Shown: positions 1 to 5,737 of the stretch, one piece after another
Layout of the letters: the number at the start of each line of letters is the position of its first letter
Numbering within the stretch: position 1 is the stretch's first letter
Assembly (NCBI GenBank): GCA_947629605.1
Contig: CANREK010000076.1
Location: forward strand, 1 to 6,834
Length of the DNA: 6,834 nt
Source: an uncultured Clostridia bacterium
GTDB taxonomy: Bacteria > Bacillota > Clostridia > Christensenellales > Borkfalkiaceae
Direction: 5' to 3'
Notes under the pieces: generated by a model
What the model saw: only the letters and a program-made list of their open reading frames with translations
Database searches by the model: none
Told to the model about the DNA's origin: nothing
Position numbers and translations under genes: made by a program

Positions 1-1
1 C

Positions 2-358
2 GTGACCTACTGCGGCTCGCCCACGGGATATTATGAGGAGACGGTTTTGCTCGTTTATAAGACACCGCAAATTCCCGAGGATCGCACAAAGCCGTGGGAA
101 AACCGCTACCGTCTGCTCCATTTCGATCTTCCCGAGTATTACTATGATGTGGGACATTTTCGGGACGACAGTCTCCACGAAAACGATATGAAGCCGTGCA
201 CGGATGCAATGCTCGAAGAGCTGAAAAAGGACGGCGTAATAGAATTTCTTCTTCCCATGCAAGTGCTCCTTCGCGAGGGGAAGCTGACCGAGCAGCTTTT
301 CAGGGAGGTGTTCGATAAAAAATTCTACTATCCTAAGCCCGACGACGGGAAGAGGTAA
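2..358 (+). CDS. 3' part of an unrecognised protein (truncated by window edge)
   Basis: This open frame runs from the left edge to TAA at 356-358. The GTG at base 2 is unlikely to be the real start: no ribosome binding site is visible and the frame is open to the edge, so this is probably the C-terminal ~118 residues of a longer protein. The visible part is rich in aromatic and acidic residues, with a Tyr-rich patch (LPEYYYDVGHFRDD, about residues 43-56), an amphipathic helical stretch (about 68-105) and a basic tail. There are no membrane segments and no catalytic motif I recognise. The stop is followed after 2 bases by the next ATG, and the AGAGG just before this stop probably serves that next gene, so the two are likely co-translated. 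I cannot assign a function or family. That it is coding is supported by its length, codon use like its neighbours, and the tight junction. Confidence 0.7.
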   Translation: MTYCGSPTGYYEETVLLVYKTPQIPEDRTKPWENRYRLLHFDLPEYYYDVGHFRDDSLHENDMKPCTDAMLEELKKDGVIEFLLPMQVLLREGKLTEQLFREVFDKKFYYPKPDDGKR

Positions 359-360
359 GT

Positions 361-696
361 ATGGACTTTACAAAATTTCTCAACTCCAAAGATATTGCGG
401 AGCATCTCCGTAAAATCAATTACAAGTTCTCGCCCGAGGAAGCGCTCTACGTCATCCACGGGAGCAAAGATCGCACGCTTGCCGAAAAGCGGGAGGCATA
501 TTTATCGCTTCTTACGCAGTTTCCCGATCACAAGCTGAAAGAGCGCGGATTCGGTGCGTTCAAAAATCATACGCTCGAAAGTTTTCTCAATACATACTTC
601 AAAAAGCAGGACGCACTCATTGCGGATTGCAAGAGAGAGGGCGACGACGCGGTGTATTTTTTCCGCACTTACATTAAAGCTATCCGGAAGAGATGA
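361..696 (+). CDS. Small conserved-type clostridial hypothetical protein, possibly C-terminally frameshifted
   Basis: This 111-residue cytoplasmic protein starts at an ATG 2 bases after the previous stop, with AGAGG (351-355) overlapping that stop as a plausible ribosome binding site. The N-terminus (FLNSKDIAEHLRKINYKFSPEEA, residues 6-28, then a KREAYLSLL helix) resembles, from memory, a widespread uncharacterised clostridial family whose members begin with a similar 'NSK-I-x-x-L-x-x-I-x-Y' region and are usually longer than 111 residues. No enzymatic motif is visible. The frame ends abruptly in a basic tail (AIRKR). The +1 frame from about 680 to the TAA at 824-826 stays open for about 48 codons, with neighbour-like codon use and a helical, charged translation (for example TDTEEIAKIFKKNSREVL). 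The real gene may therefore be about 155 residues and carry a 1-base frameshift near 676-680. Function unknown. Confidence 0.75.
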   Translation: MDFTKFLNSKDIAEHLRKINYKFSPEEALYVIHGSKDRTLAEKREAYLSLLTQFPDHKLKERGFGAFKNHTLESFLNTYFKKQDALIADCKREGDDAVYFFRTYIKAIRKR

Positions 697-766
697 GACA
701 GATCGGGCGCCCTTCACGGACACGGAAGAGATAGCGAAAATTTTTAAGAAGAATTCCCGCGAAGTC

Positions 767-795
767 TTGACGAAATGGGTCGAAAAGTGTATAAT
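767..795 (+). promoter_or_regulatory. Sigma-A/sigma-70-type promoter of the AAA+ operon
   Basis: The -35 element is TTGACG (767-772) and the -10 element is a perfect TATAAT (790-795), separated by exactly 17 bases. The predicted transcription start is near 802, giving a leader of about 37 bases that is AT-rich and ends in AGGCGG (826-831), 7 bases before the ATG at 839. It is the strongest promoter-like sequence upstream of the AAA+ gene. It may lie inside the 3' end of the preceding gene if that gene is frameshifted. I saw no clear operator palindrome around it. Confidence 0.8.
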
Positions 796-838
796 AAGAG
801 AAAATTTTATTCGTTTTTTTAAGTAAGGCGGAAAACCA

Positions 839-2854
839 ATGAAAAGAATCGTTATCGAATTGGAAGGCGGGTGGGTGTTGAAGCATCGCGACGACGAGGA
901 GTTGCCCATAGCCAAATTAAAGGCTCTGTTGCAGGGTGACGAAGTGTCCATTGAGGATACATCGTTGACGAGCATTACGATTTTGGTAAAAGGGGAAGAG
1001 CAGGATGCCAATCAGATCGCAGATCATATCAAGGCGCTCTTCTTAAACAATTATCCCGACGAAAAGGTAGATGACATCCTCAACCTCGTCATTACCCAAG
1101 TGGAGGAAAAACCCGCATCGAAAACCCCATCGTCTCCGTCGGAAGAGGAAAAACGTCAATCCGTTTTCGACCGCATTCGCTCCGGCGTATCGGAGGAAGG
1201 AGAAAAGAGTGGGGCGGCCGATCTGTCAAAAATTTCCGAACGCATGTCCAATTTGGTCGGCGCAAGCGAATTCAAGGAATTGATCGGGGAAATCATAAAG
1301 ATCGCTCCGCAGCTCGTCGGGGACAAGACGCAAGCGGTGTTTAACGGCCGCAGTTACGTCTTTTCCATCGGAGACGGGTATGGATTGACGACCTACCTTG
1401 ATGTGCTCGCGCAGACGCTGTCCGCCACGGGACTTTGTTCCATGCATTCGCGCCCCGTCATGGAGGAGCGTCTCGGTCCATGCAGGGAAGGCGTAGAGCC
1501 CTTTGAGAATGTGCTGCGGGTCCTGAACAACGGCGGGGCGGATAAGGTCCGCGTTCTCTGCATCGACATCAGCGAATGGCTCGGAAAGACGGACAATCAT
1601 AATTTCAAGATGATGTTGCGGACGATCGAAAAAGTGGCCTCTTCGTTTATCATCGTTTTCAGAGTTCCGTTTTTGGAAAAAGATGTTCTGGCGAATCTCA
1701 GCTTTTCGTTGAACGACCTGTTGAGCGTAAAAACCGTATCGTTCCCCCCGTTCACGCAAGAGGATCTTAAAATATGTGCCGAGCGGGAACTTGATCGCTA
1801 CGGGTTCACGGTATCTAAGAACGCGTGGGAGTTTTTCTTGGCGCGTATCATGGAGGAAAAGGGGGACGGCAAGTTTTACGGTCTCAATACCGTCAAAAAG
1901 GTGGTCCGTGAACTGATATACAACAAGCAGCTTGCGAATGCGGGGAAAGAGAAAGTAAGCCATACGATCAACCGCAACGATACCAAGGCGCTCTGCTCCG
2001 ATGTCGGAAATTCCTTGTCAGGGACAGAACTACTGAATCGTCTGGTCGGGAACGAGCAGGTCAAGAAGAAGATCGAAGAATTGATTGCCCAGATCGAGCT
2101 TTCGGCCAAACAAAACACCGGCGAGAGGCCCTGCATCCACATGCGTTTTGTGGGGAACCCGGGCACGGGAAAGACGACGGTCGCCCGCATTATCGGAAAG
2201 ATCCTGAAAGAAAAGGGACTGCTCCGCGTCGGGAATTTTTATGAGTACGCCGGGAGAGATTTCTGCGGCAGATATATCGGCGAGACGGCACCCAAAACGG
2301 CGAGCATCTGCCGGGATGCTTACGGCTCGGTGTTATTCATTGACGAGGCGTATTCTCTCTATCGCGGCGATGACAACGAGCGCGACTATGGAAGAGAGGC
2401 CATCGATACGTTGATTGCGGAAATGGAGAATCACAGGAGCGACTTCGTCGTCATCATGGCGGGCTATACCGACGAGATGAACAGGCTCATGCGCGCGAAC
2501 CAAGGGCTGGCAAGCAGGATGCCGTATACGATTGAGTTCCCCAACTTTACGCGGGAACAGCTGTATGAAATTTATGTTTCCATGGTAAAGGCGCGGTTCA
2601 AGTACGATGATAGGCTGTTCGATGCGGCGCATCAATATTTTATGTCCCTCTCCGATGAGGTCATCAATGCCAAAGAATTCAGCAATGCGCGGTTTGTCCG
2701 CAATTTGTTCGAGCGCACTTGGGCAAAGGCGGCGATGAGGAGCCAGCTGGCAAATAAAGTTGAGATCGTACTCACAAAGGACGATTTTGAACGCGCAAGC
2801 GGTGAGAAAGAGTTCACATTCAACATTCAGAAAAAATCCCGAATAGGGTTTTAG
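839..2854 (+). CDS. Tandem AAA+ ATPase, CbbX/SpoVK type, first domain degenerate
   Basis: This 671-residue cytoplasmic protein has four parts. Residues 1-88 form an alpha/beta domain I do not recognise (starts MKRIVIELEGGW). Residues 89-130 are a Lys/Glu/Ser/Pro-rich, probably disordered linker. Residues about 138-370 form an AAA-like domain whose P-loop is altered (SIGDGYGLTT, 176-185, no catalytic Lys), whose Walker B keeps only the Asp (VLCIDISEWL, 239-248), and which shows no arginine finger. Residues about 400-655 form an intact AAA+ domain: Walker A GNPGTGKTT (439-447), a pore-loop-like GRYIGETAPKT (477-487), Walker B VLFIDEAYSL (498-507), sensor 1 VVIMAGYTDEM (537-547), arginine finger in NQGLASRMP (554-562) and sensor 2 in NARFVRNLFE (616-625). 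This motif set is that of the CbbX/CfxQ and SpoVK group, ring ATPases that remodel proteins or complexes. It should hydrolyse ATP through the second domain only. The substrate is unknown. It heads the operon, 20 bases before two YbjN-family genes that may encode its partners. The ATG at 839 is supported by AGGCGG at 7-base spacing. Confidence 0.93.
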   Translation: MKRIVIELEGGWVLKHRDDEELPIAKLKALLQGDEVSIEDTSLTSITILVKGEEQDANQIADHIKALFLNNYPDEKVDDILNLVITQVEEKPASKTPSSPSEEEKRQSVFDRIRSGVSEEGEKSGAADLSKISERMSNLVGASEFKELIGEIIKIAPQLVGDKTQAVFNGRSYVFSIGDGYGLTTYLDVLAQTLSATGLCSMHSRPVMEERLGPCREGVEPFENVLRVLNNGGADKVRVLCIDISEWLGKTDNHNFKMMLRTIEKVASSFIIVFRVPFLEKDVLANLSFSLNDLLSVKTVSFPPFTQEDLKICAERELDRYGFTVSKNAWEFFLARIMEEKGDGKFYGLNTVKKVVRELIYNKQLANAGKEKVSHTINRNDTKALCSDVGNSLSGTELLNRLVGNEQVKKKIEELIAQIELSAKQNTGERPCIHMRFVGNPGTGKTTVARIIGKILKEKGLLRVGNFYEYAGRDFCGRYIGETAPKTASICRDAYGSVLFIDEAYSLYRGDDNERDYGREAIDTLIAEMENHRSDFVVIMAGYTDEMNRLMRANQGLASRMPYTIEFPNFTREQLYEIYVSMVKARFKYDDRLFDAAHQYFMSLSDEVINAKEFSNARFVRNLFERTWAKAAMRSQLANKVEIVLTKDDFERASGEKEFTFNIQKKSRIGF

Positions 2855-2874
2855 AAACAAAAAAGGAGAAAAAG

Positions 2875-3351
2875 ATGGCAGACGAAAAGGATTTGAAACA
2901 GGCGCGGGCAGCATTCCAAGCTCTTTGCGAGATGCTGGATGAAAAGAATTGGCATTACGAAAAGGATGCCGAGAACTTGGTGATCTCCTGCGGGGCACAA
3001 GGGGAAGATCTTCCCATGAGAATCAGGATCGAGATCGATGTGGAACGGCAGCTCATCATGCTCTTATCGCAAATGCCGTTCACGATCCCCGAGAACAGAC
3101 GGACTGCATTGGCCGTCGCGGTCAGCGCCGCCAATTTCGGGATGGTAGACGGAAGTTTCGATTACAACTATCTCAACGGAAATATCGTTTTCAGAATGAC
3201 ATCAAGTTACCGCGATAGCTTGGTCGGAAAGGATGTTTTCGAGTACATGTTGTTTTGTTCGTGCTTCACCATCGACAGATACAACGATAAGTTCCTGATG
3301 GTGGCAAAGAACGATATGAGCAACGAAGAAATTTTGAATTTTATCGATTAA
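2875..3351 (+). CDS. YbjN-family protein, copy 1
   Basis: This 158-residue soluble protein has no signal peptide or membrane segment. An N-terminal helix (residues about 5-22) is followed by beta strands (LPMRIRIEIDVE, LIMLLSQMPF), a helix, the family-typical DGSFDYNYLNGNIVFRMT region (about 93-110) and a C-terminal helix/strand segment (CSCFTIDRYNDKFLMV). This order fits the YbjN family (PF10722), whose fold resembles type III secretion chaperones. Its members are called putative sensory regulators, but their biochemical role is not settled. The ribosome binding site AAGGAG (2863-2868) lies 6 bases before the ATG, and only 20 bases separate it from the AAA+ gene. The next gene is a clear paralogue. 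An adaptor or chaperone role for the AAA+ ATPase is inference from position alone. Confidence 0.85.
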   Translation: MADEKDLKQARAAFQALCEMLDEKNWHYEKDAENLVISCGAQGEDLPMRIRIEIDVERQLIMLLSQMPFTIPENRRTALAVAVSAANFGMVDGSFDYNYLNGNIVFRMTSSYRDSLVGKDVFEYMLFCSCFTIDRYNDKFLMVAKNDMSNEEILNFID

Positions 3352-3363
3352 GGAGAAGGAACG

Positions 3364-3837
3364 ATGGCAGAACAACAGAGAAATAAAAATGCAGACGCGG
3401 TTTTTAAGACCCTTTGCGAAACCCTCGACGACAGACATTGGAAATATGATGCTCACCCCGAAGATAACGTTGTACACTTTATCGTCGGTGGGGAGGACAT
3501 CCCCATGGAATTTGTCATTCATGTCGATCCCGAAAAGGAACTTGTCAGAATGATGTCGCAACTGCCGTTTGCGTTCGGCGAGGACAAGCGCGTCGAAGGG
3601 GCGATCGCGACTTGCCAAGCGACCTATCAACTCGCGGACGGAAGTTTTGATTACGACTTCAAGACAGGCAAGATTATTTTCAGAATGACATCGTGCTTCC
3701 GCGGCAGCCTTATTTCCAAGGAATTGATCGCATACATGATCGGTTGCTCGTGCTATACCGTCGATGAGTATAACGACCAATTCTTGATGATCGATAAGGG
3801 CATGCTCTCCATTGAGGACTTTTTCAAGAAAGACTGA
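3364..3837 (+). CDS. YbjN-family protein, copy 2 (paralogue of copy 1)
   Basis: This 157-residue soluble protein aligns with the preceding one along its whole length, at roughly 40% identity by eye. The best matches are at MSQLPF, DGSFDYDF..GKIIFRMTS (about residues 94-111), GSL and CSCYTVDEYNDQFLM near the C-terminus. The two genes even share the DNA stretch TTTTCAGAATGACATC, which points to tandem duplication. Differences are concentrated in the N-terminal third and in the middle helix, where a partner or ligand could be distinguished. Its ribosome binding site AGGAG (3351-3355) begins on the last base of the upstream stop codon, so translation of the two copies is probably coupled. It belongs to YbjN (PF10722); the exact function is unknown. 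There is no terminator in the 100 bases after it, so the transcript probably continues into the YpsA-like gene. Confidence 0.85.
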   Translation: MAEQQRNKNADAVFKTLCETLDDRHWKYDAHPEDNVVHFIVGGEDIPMEFVIHVDPEKELVRMMSQLPFAFGEDKRVEGAIATCQATYQLADGSFDYDFKTGKIIFRMTSCFRGSLISKELIAYMIGCSCYTVDEYNDQFLMIDKGMLSIEDFFKKD

Positions 3838-3937
3838 CGCTCGGAATGGACACAAGTCTCTTTTCCGCGATAGAGTTTTTCAACCATGTTCCTCGGTGTT
3901 ATCAACGAGCCAAAAATCGTCAGGACGGTGAAACAAC

Positions 3938-4711
3938 ATGAAAAAGATCGCCTTTCTCAGAACGGGCGGACAGACGGGTGTCGACCGTGCCGCTCTTGAT
4001 TTTGCAAGGGAGAATGATCTCTCCATTCTCGGCCGGTGTCCCAAAAACGGTCGGGCGGAAGATATGCCGACCGCTCCCGGGATCGGGGCGCTTTGCCCCG
4101 AACTTCAAGAAACTCCACCCGATGACGCCGCGCAGCAGGCAAGGTGGAATGTAAGAGATTCTCATGCCACGCTCGTCATCGATCCCCGCACCCTCTCCTC
4201 TTCCGACGGCATGAGTGTTGCGGCACAGGCGGCCAAAGAGATGGGGCGCCCCCTTTTGGTGGTTCGGCATGAACAAAATGCATATGATATCGTGACGTGG
4301 TTGATGATGCTCGGCAACGAGTTGACCTTAAACATCGACGGGCCGAGCGCAAGCGAATGTCCCGAGGCATATCAAATCGCCAAGAAGATTTTGGAAGAAG
4401 CGATTCGATTGCTCAAAGAGGCGGAAGCGCGCGGAAACATGCCGATCATCAAGAACCCCAACGACGAGAGCGAGGAAAACGACCCCAAATTTTTGGAGGC
4501 GCTCAAAGTCGTCATCAAGGAAGGGAGGGCCTCGATCGCCTCGATCCAGCGCAAATGCGGGATCGGCTATAATCACGCCGGGCGAATCATCGAGAGGATG
4601 GAGCGAATGGGGTATGTGACACCGTTTGGGCATGAGGGAACAGCACGCGCGGTCCTCGTTACCCAAAAGGATTTTATCGCCAAATACGGCGAGTGGGAAC
4701 CCAAACAGTAA
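3938..4711 (+). CDS. YpsA-like (SLOG superfamily) domain fused to FtsK-gamma DNA-binding domain
   Basis: This is a 257-residue cytoplasmic protein. Residues 1-156 match the 'putative molybdenum carrier'/cpYpsA group (PF12694) of Rossmann-like SLOG proteins: GGQTGVDRAALD (10-21), GRCPKNGRAEDM (32-43), ETP (58-60), ARWNVRDSHATLVI (68-81), a glycine-containing SSDGMS turn (88-93), GRPLLVV (103-109) and LNIDGPSAS (131-139). Such domains are thought to bind nucleotide-derived ligands. After a charged linker (157-181), residues 182-245 match the FtsK/SpoIIIE gamma winged-helix domain: DPKFLEALKVVIKEGRAS, IQRKCGIGYNHAGRIIERME, then a wing and VLVT. N212, R216 and E219 sit where, as I recall, E. coli FtsK N1296, R1300 and E1303 contact the KOPS sequence. 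There is no FtsK motor domain. The start is fixed by an in-frame TGA at 3929-3931, with AGGACGG upstream. The phosphoesterase gene follows after 34 bases. Inference: a ligand-responsive DNA-binding protein. Confidence 0.9.
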   Translation: MKKIAFLRTGGQTGVDRAALDFARENDLSILGRCPKNGRAEDMPTAPGIGALCPELQETPPDDAAQQARWNVRDSHATLVIDPRTLSSSDGMSVAAQAAKEMGRPLLVVRHEQNAYDIVTWLMMLGNELTLNIDGPSASECPEAYQIAKKILEEAIRLLKEAEARGNMPIIKNPNDESEENDPKFLEALKVVIKEGRASIASIQRKCGIGYNHAGRIIERMERMGYVTPFGHEGTARAVLVTQKDFIAKYGEWEPKQ

Positions 4712-4745
4712 AAACGGGATCTTTGGATGGCGAGGTGAGACGATT

Positions 4746-5435
4746 ATGCTGTTTATCACAGGAGATACACACGGGCAGCACGATTTTGCGAAGCTCCTTG
4801 TCTTTGCGGAGGAACACCCGGAGCTCACCAAGAAAGATTTCATGATCATCGCCGGGGACTTTGGCGGCGTATGGAGCAAGCAGGGGATGGAGACGACGCT
4901 CTCCATGTATGCCCGTTTGCCCTTCACGACGCTGTTCGTGGACGGCAATCATGAGAATTTTGATATGCTGGGTGCCTATCCCGTGGAAATCTGGAACGGA
5001 GGAAAGGTGCACAAGATCGCCCCGGACATCATACACTTGATGCGCGGACAGGTATTTGAGATCGAGGGAAAGACCTTTTTCACCTTCGGCGGTGCGACCA
5101 GCATCGACAAGTATTTGCGTACAGAGGGGATCAGCTGGTGGCCGCAGGAAGTGCCGAGCTTTGAGGAGCTTGACGAGGGCATCGCCAATCTCAAACGGTA
5201 CGACAATACGGTCGACTATATCGTCACGCATTCCTGCGACGAAAAGGCGCTCTGGTATCCGCCCCTCCGCGAGCGGGGCGTCAAGATGGAGACATTCCCC
5301 GAAAACCGTATGCTGTCTCTGATTGAGGACACGGTCCGCTACGGACATTGGTATTTCGGCCACTATCACATGGATGGCGACTTGACCGAAAATAAGACGG
5401 TGCTCTATCAAAAGATAGTCGCCTTGGATCGATAA
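4746..5435 (+). CDS. Calcineurin-like metallophosphoesterase
   Basis: This 229-residue cytoplasmic protein carries all the metal-binding blocks of the calcineurin-like phosphoesterase fold (PF00149): GDTHG (residues 6-10, D7 and H9), GDFGGVW (37-43, D38), GNHEN (67-71, N68 and H69), THSC (161-164, H162) and GHYH (205-208, H206 and H208). An FGGATSID segment (114-121) and a WWPQE segment (131-135) are features I associate with a Bacillota and phage subgroup. These enzymes use two metal ions to hydrolyse phosphomono- or diesters; the substrate cannot be read from the sequence. The ATG at 4746 is preferred over the in-frame ATG at 4626 because GAGGTGA (4732-4738) lies 7 bases upstream and the fold begins at once with MLFITGDTHG. 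The longer version would add 40 unconserved-looking residues overlapping the previous gene. It is the last gene before a strong terminator. Confidence 0.92.
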   Translation: MLFITGDTHGQHDFAKLLVFAEEHPELTKKDFMIIAGDFGGVWSKQGMETTLSMYARLPFTTLFVDGNHENFDMLGAYPVEIWNGGKVHKIAPDIIHLMRGQVFEIEGKTFFTFGGATSIDKYLRTEGISWWPQEVPSFEELDEGIANLKRYDNTVDYIVTHSCDEKALWYPPLRERGVKMETFPENRMLSLIEDTVRYGHWYFGHYHMDGDLTENKTVLYQKIVALDR

Positions 5436-5532
5436 GACGCTCCGATACACCGTACCATGCATTGGCGGAAATATCGATAAGAATGTCAAAGTGACGTAAT
5501 TTGAGCAATAAGTGGATGATTTTTAGATGTAG

Positions 5533-5568
5533 GCGCCCGCCGACGGAAGTCGGCGGGCGCTGCTTTTT
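5533..5568 (+). terminator. Rho-independent terminator closing the operon
   Basis: A perfect 12-base-pair GC-rich stem (GCGCCCGCCGAC, 5533-5544, pairing with 5549-5560) closes on a GGAA tetraloop. It is followed after TGC by five T residues (5564-5568). It lies about 100 bases after the phosphoesterase stop. There is no A-tract on its 5' side, so it should act only on + strand transcription. It separates the five-gene block from the acetyltransferase gene. Confidence 0.92.
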
Positions 5569-5600
5569 GAATGGGCGGAAACATTGTACTCCGTAGGTTT

Positions 5601-5634
5601 GCCGGGATCCTTCGGCTTCGCCTCAGAATGACGC
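5601..5634. repeat. Probable dispersed intergenic repeat unit
   Basis: The stretch GGGATCCTTCGGC-TTCGCCTCAGAATGACG resembles a short intergenic motif I have seen recurring in many bacterial genomes ('GATCCTTCGxC...TCAGxATGAC'). Only one copy is visible here, so its repeated nature cannot be shown from this window. It sits in the non-coding stretch 5436-5737. Apart from this unit, the terminator and the acetyltransferase promoter, I see nothing identifiable there. Confidence 0.4.
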
Positions 5635-5702
5635 GGGGTGCCTGAGCATGAGCGGCGGGGGGTCAATGCGGCGTGCGAATTCAACGAAAAAACGAGAACC
5701 TA

Positions 5703-5731
5703 TTGCCGATTTTGTCGATCTGTGGTATAAT
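5703..5731 (+). promoter_or_regulatory. Extended -10 promoter of the acetyltransferase gene
   Basis: The -35-like element is TTGCCG (5703-5708), followed by a 17-base spacer and a perfect TATAAT (5726-5731). The spacer ends in TGG, which forms the TGn extended -10 element directly before TATAAT. The predicted transcription start, 7 bases after the -10 element, falls on the A of the ATG at 5738. This leaves no room for a 5' leader or a ribosome binding site. Confidence 0.75.
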
Positions 5732-5737
5732 ACGACC

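Noticed and set aside
1226..1963. Minus-strand frame of 245 residues inside the AAA+ gene
   Set aside because: It lies wholly within a clear + strand coding region and has no family motif.
3364..3400. CRISPR-like or direct-repeat signal from the duplicated YbjN genes
   Set aside because: The similarity is protein-coding paralogy spread over about 470 bases, not short regularly spaced repeats.
3202..3855. Minus-strand frame of 217 residues across the two YbjN genes
   Set aside because: It is antisense to both paralogues, and its internal similarity simply reflects their duplication on the + strand.
3876..3904. Possible internal promoter (TTTTCA, 17 bases, TATCAA) ahead of the YpsA-like gene
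   Set aside because: Both elements match consensus at only four of six positions, which is expected by chance; read-through from the operon promoter is simpler.
4626..4745. Upstream ATG giving the phosphoesterase 40 more residues
   Set aside because: The ATG at 4746 has a good ribosome binding site and begins right at the first strand of the fold, and the extension overlaps the previous gene in another frame.
4674..5489. Long minus-strand open frame (271 residues) opposite the phosphoesterase gene
   Set aside because: It mirrors a gene with complete catalytic motifs on the + strand, its translation shows no recognisable domain, and GC-biased codon use readily creates such antisense frames.
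5648..5737. In-frame ATG at 5648 as the start of the acetyltransferase
   Set aside because: It has no ribosome binding site, the added residues look like translated intergenic DNA, and a strong promoter would lie within the coding region.
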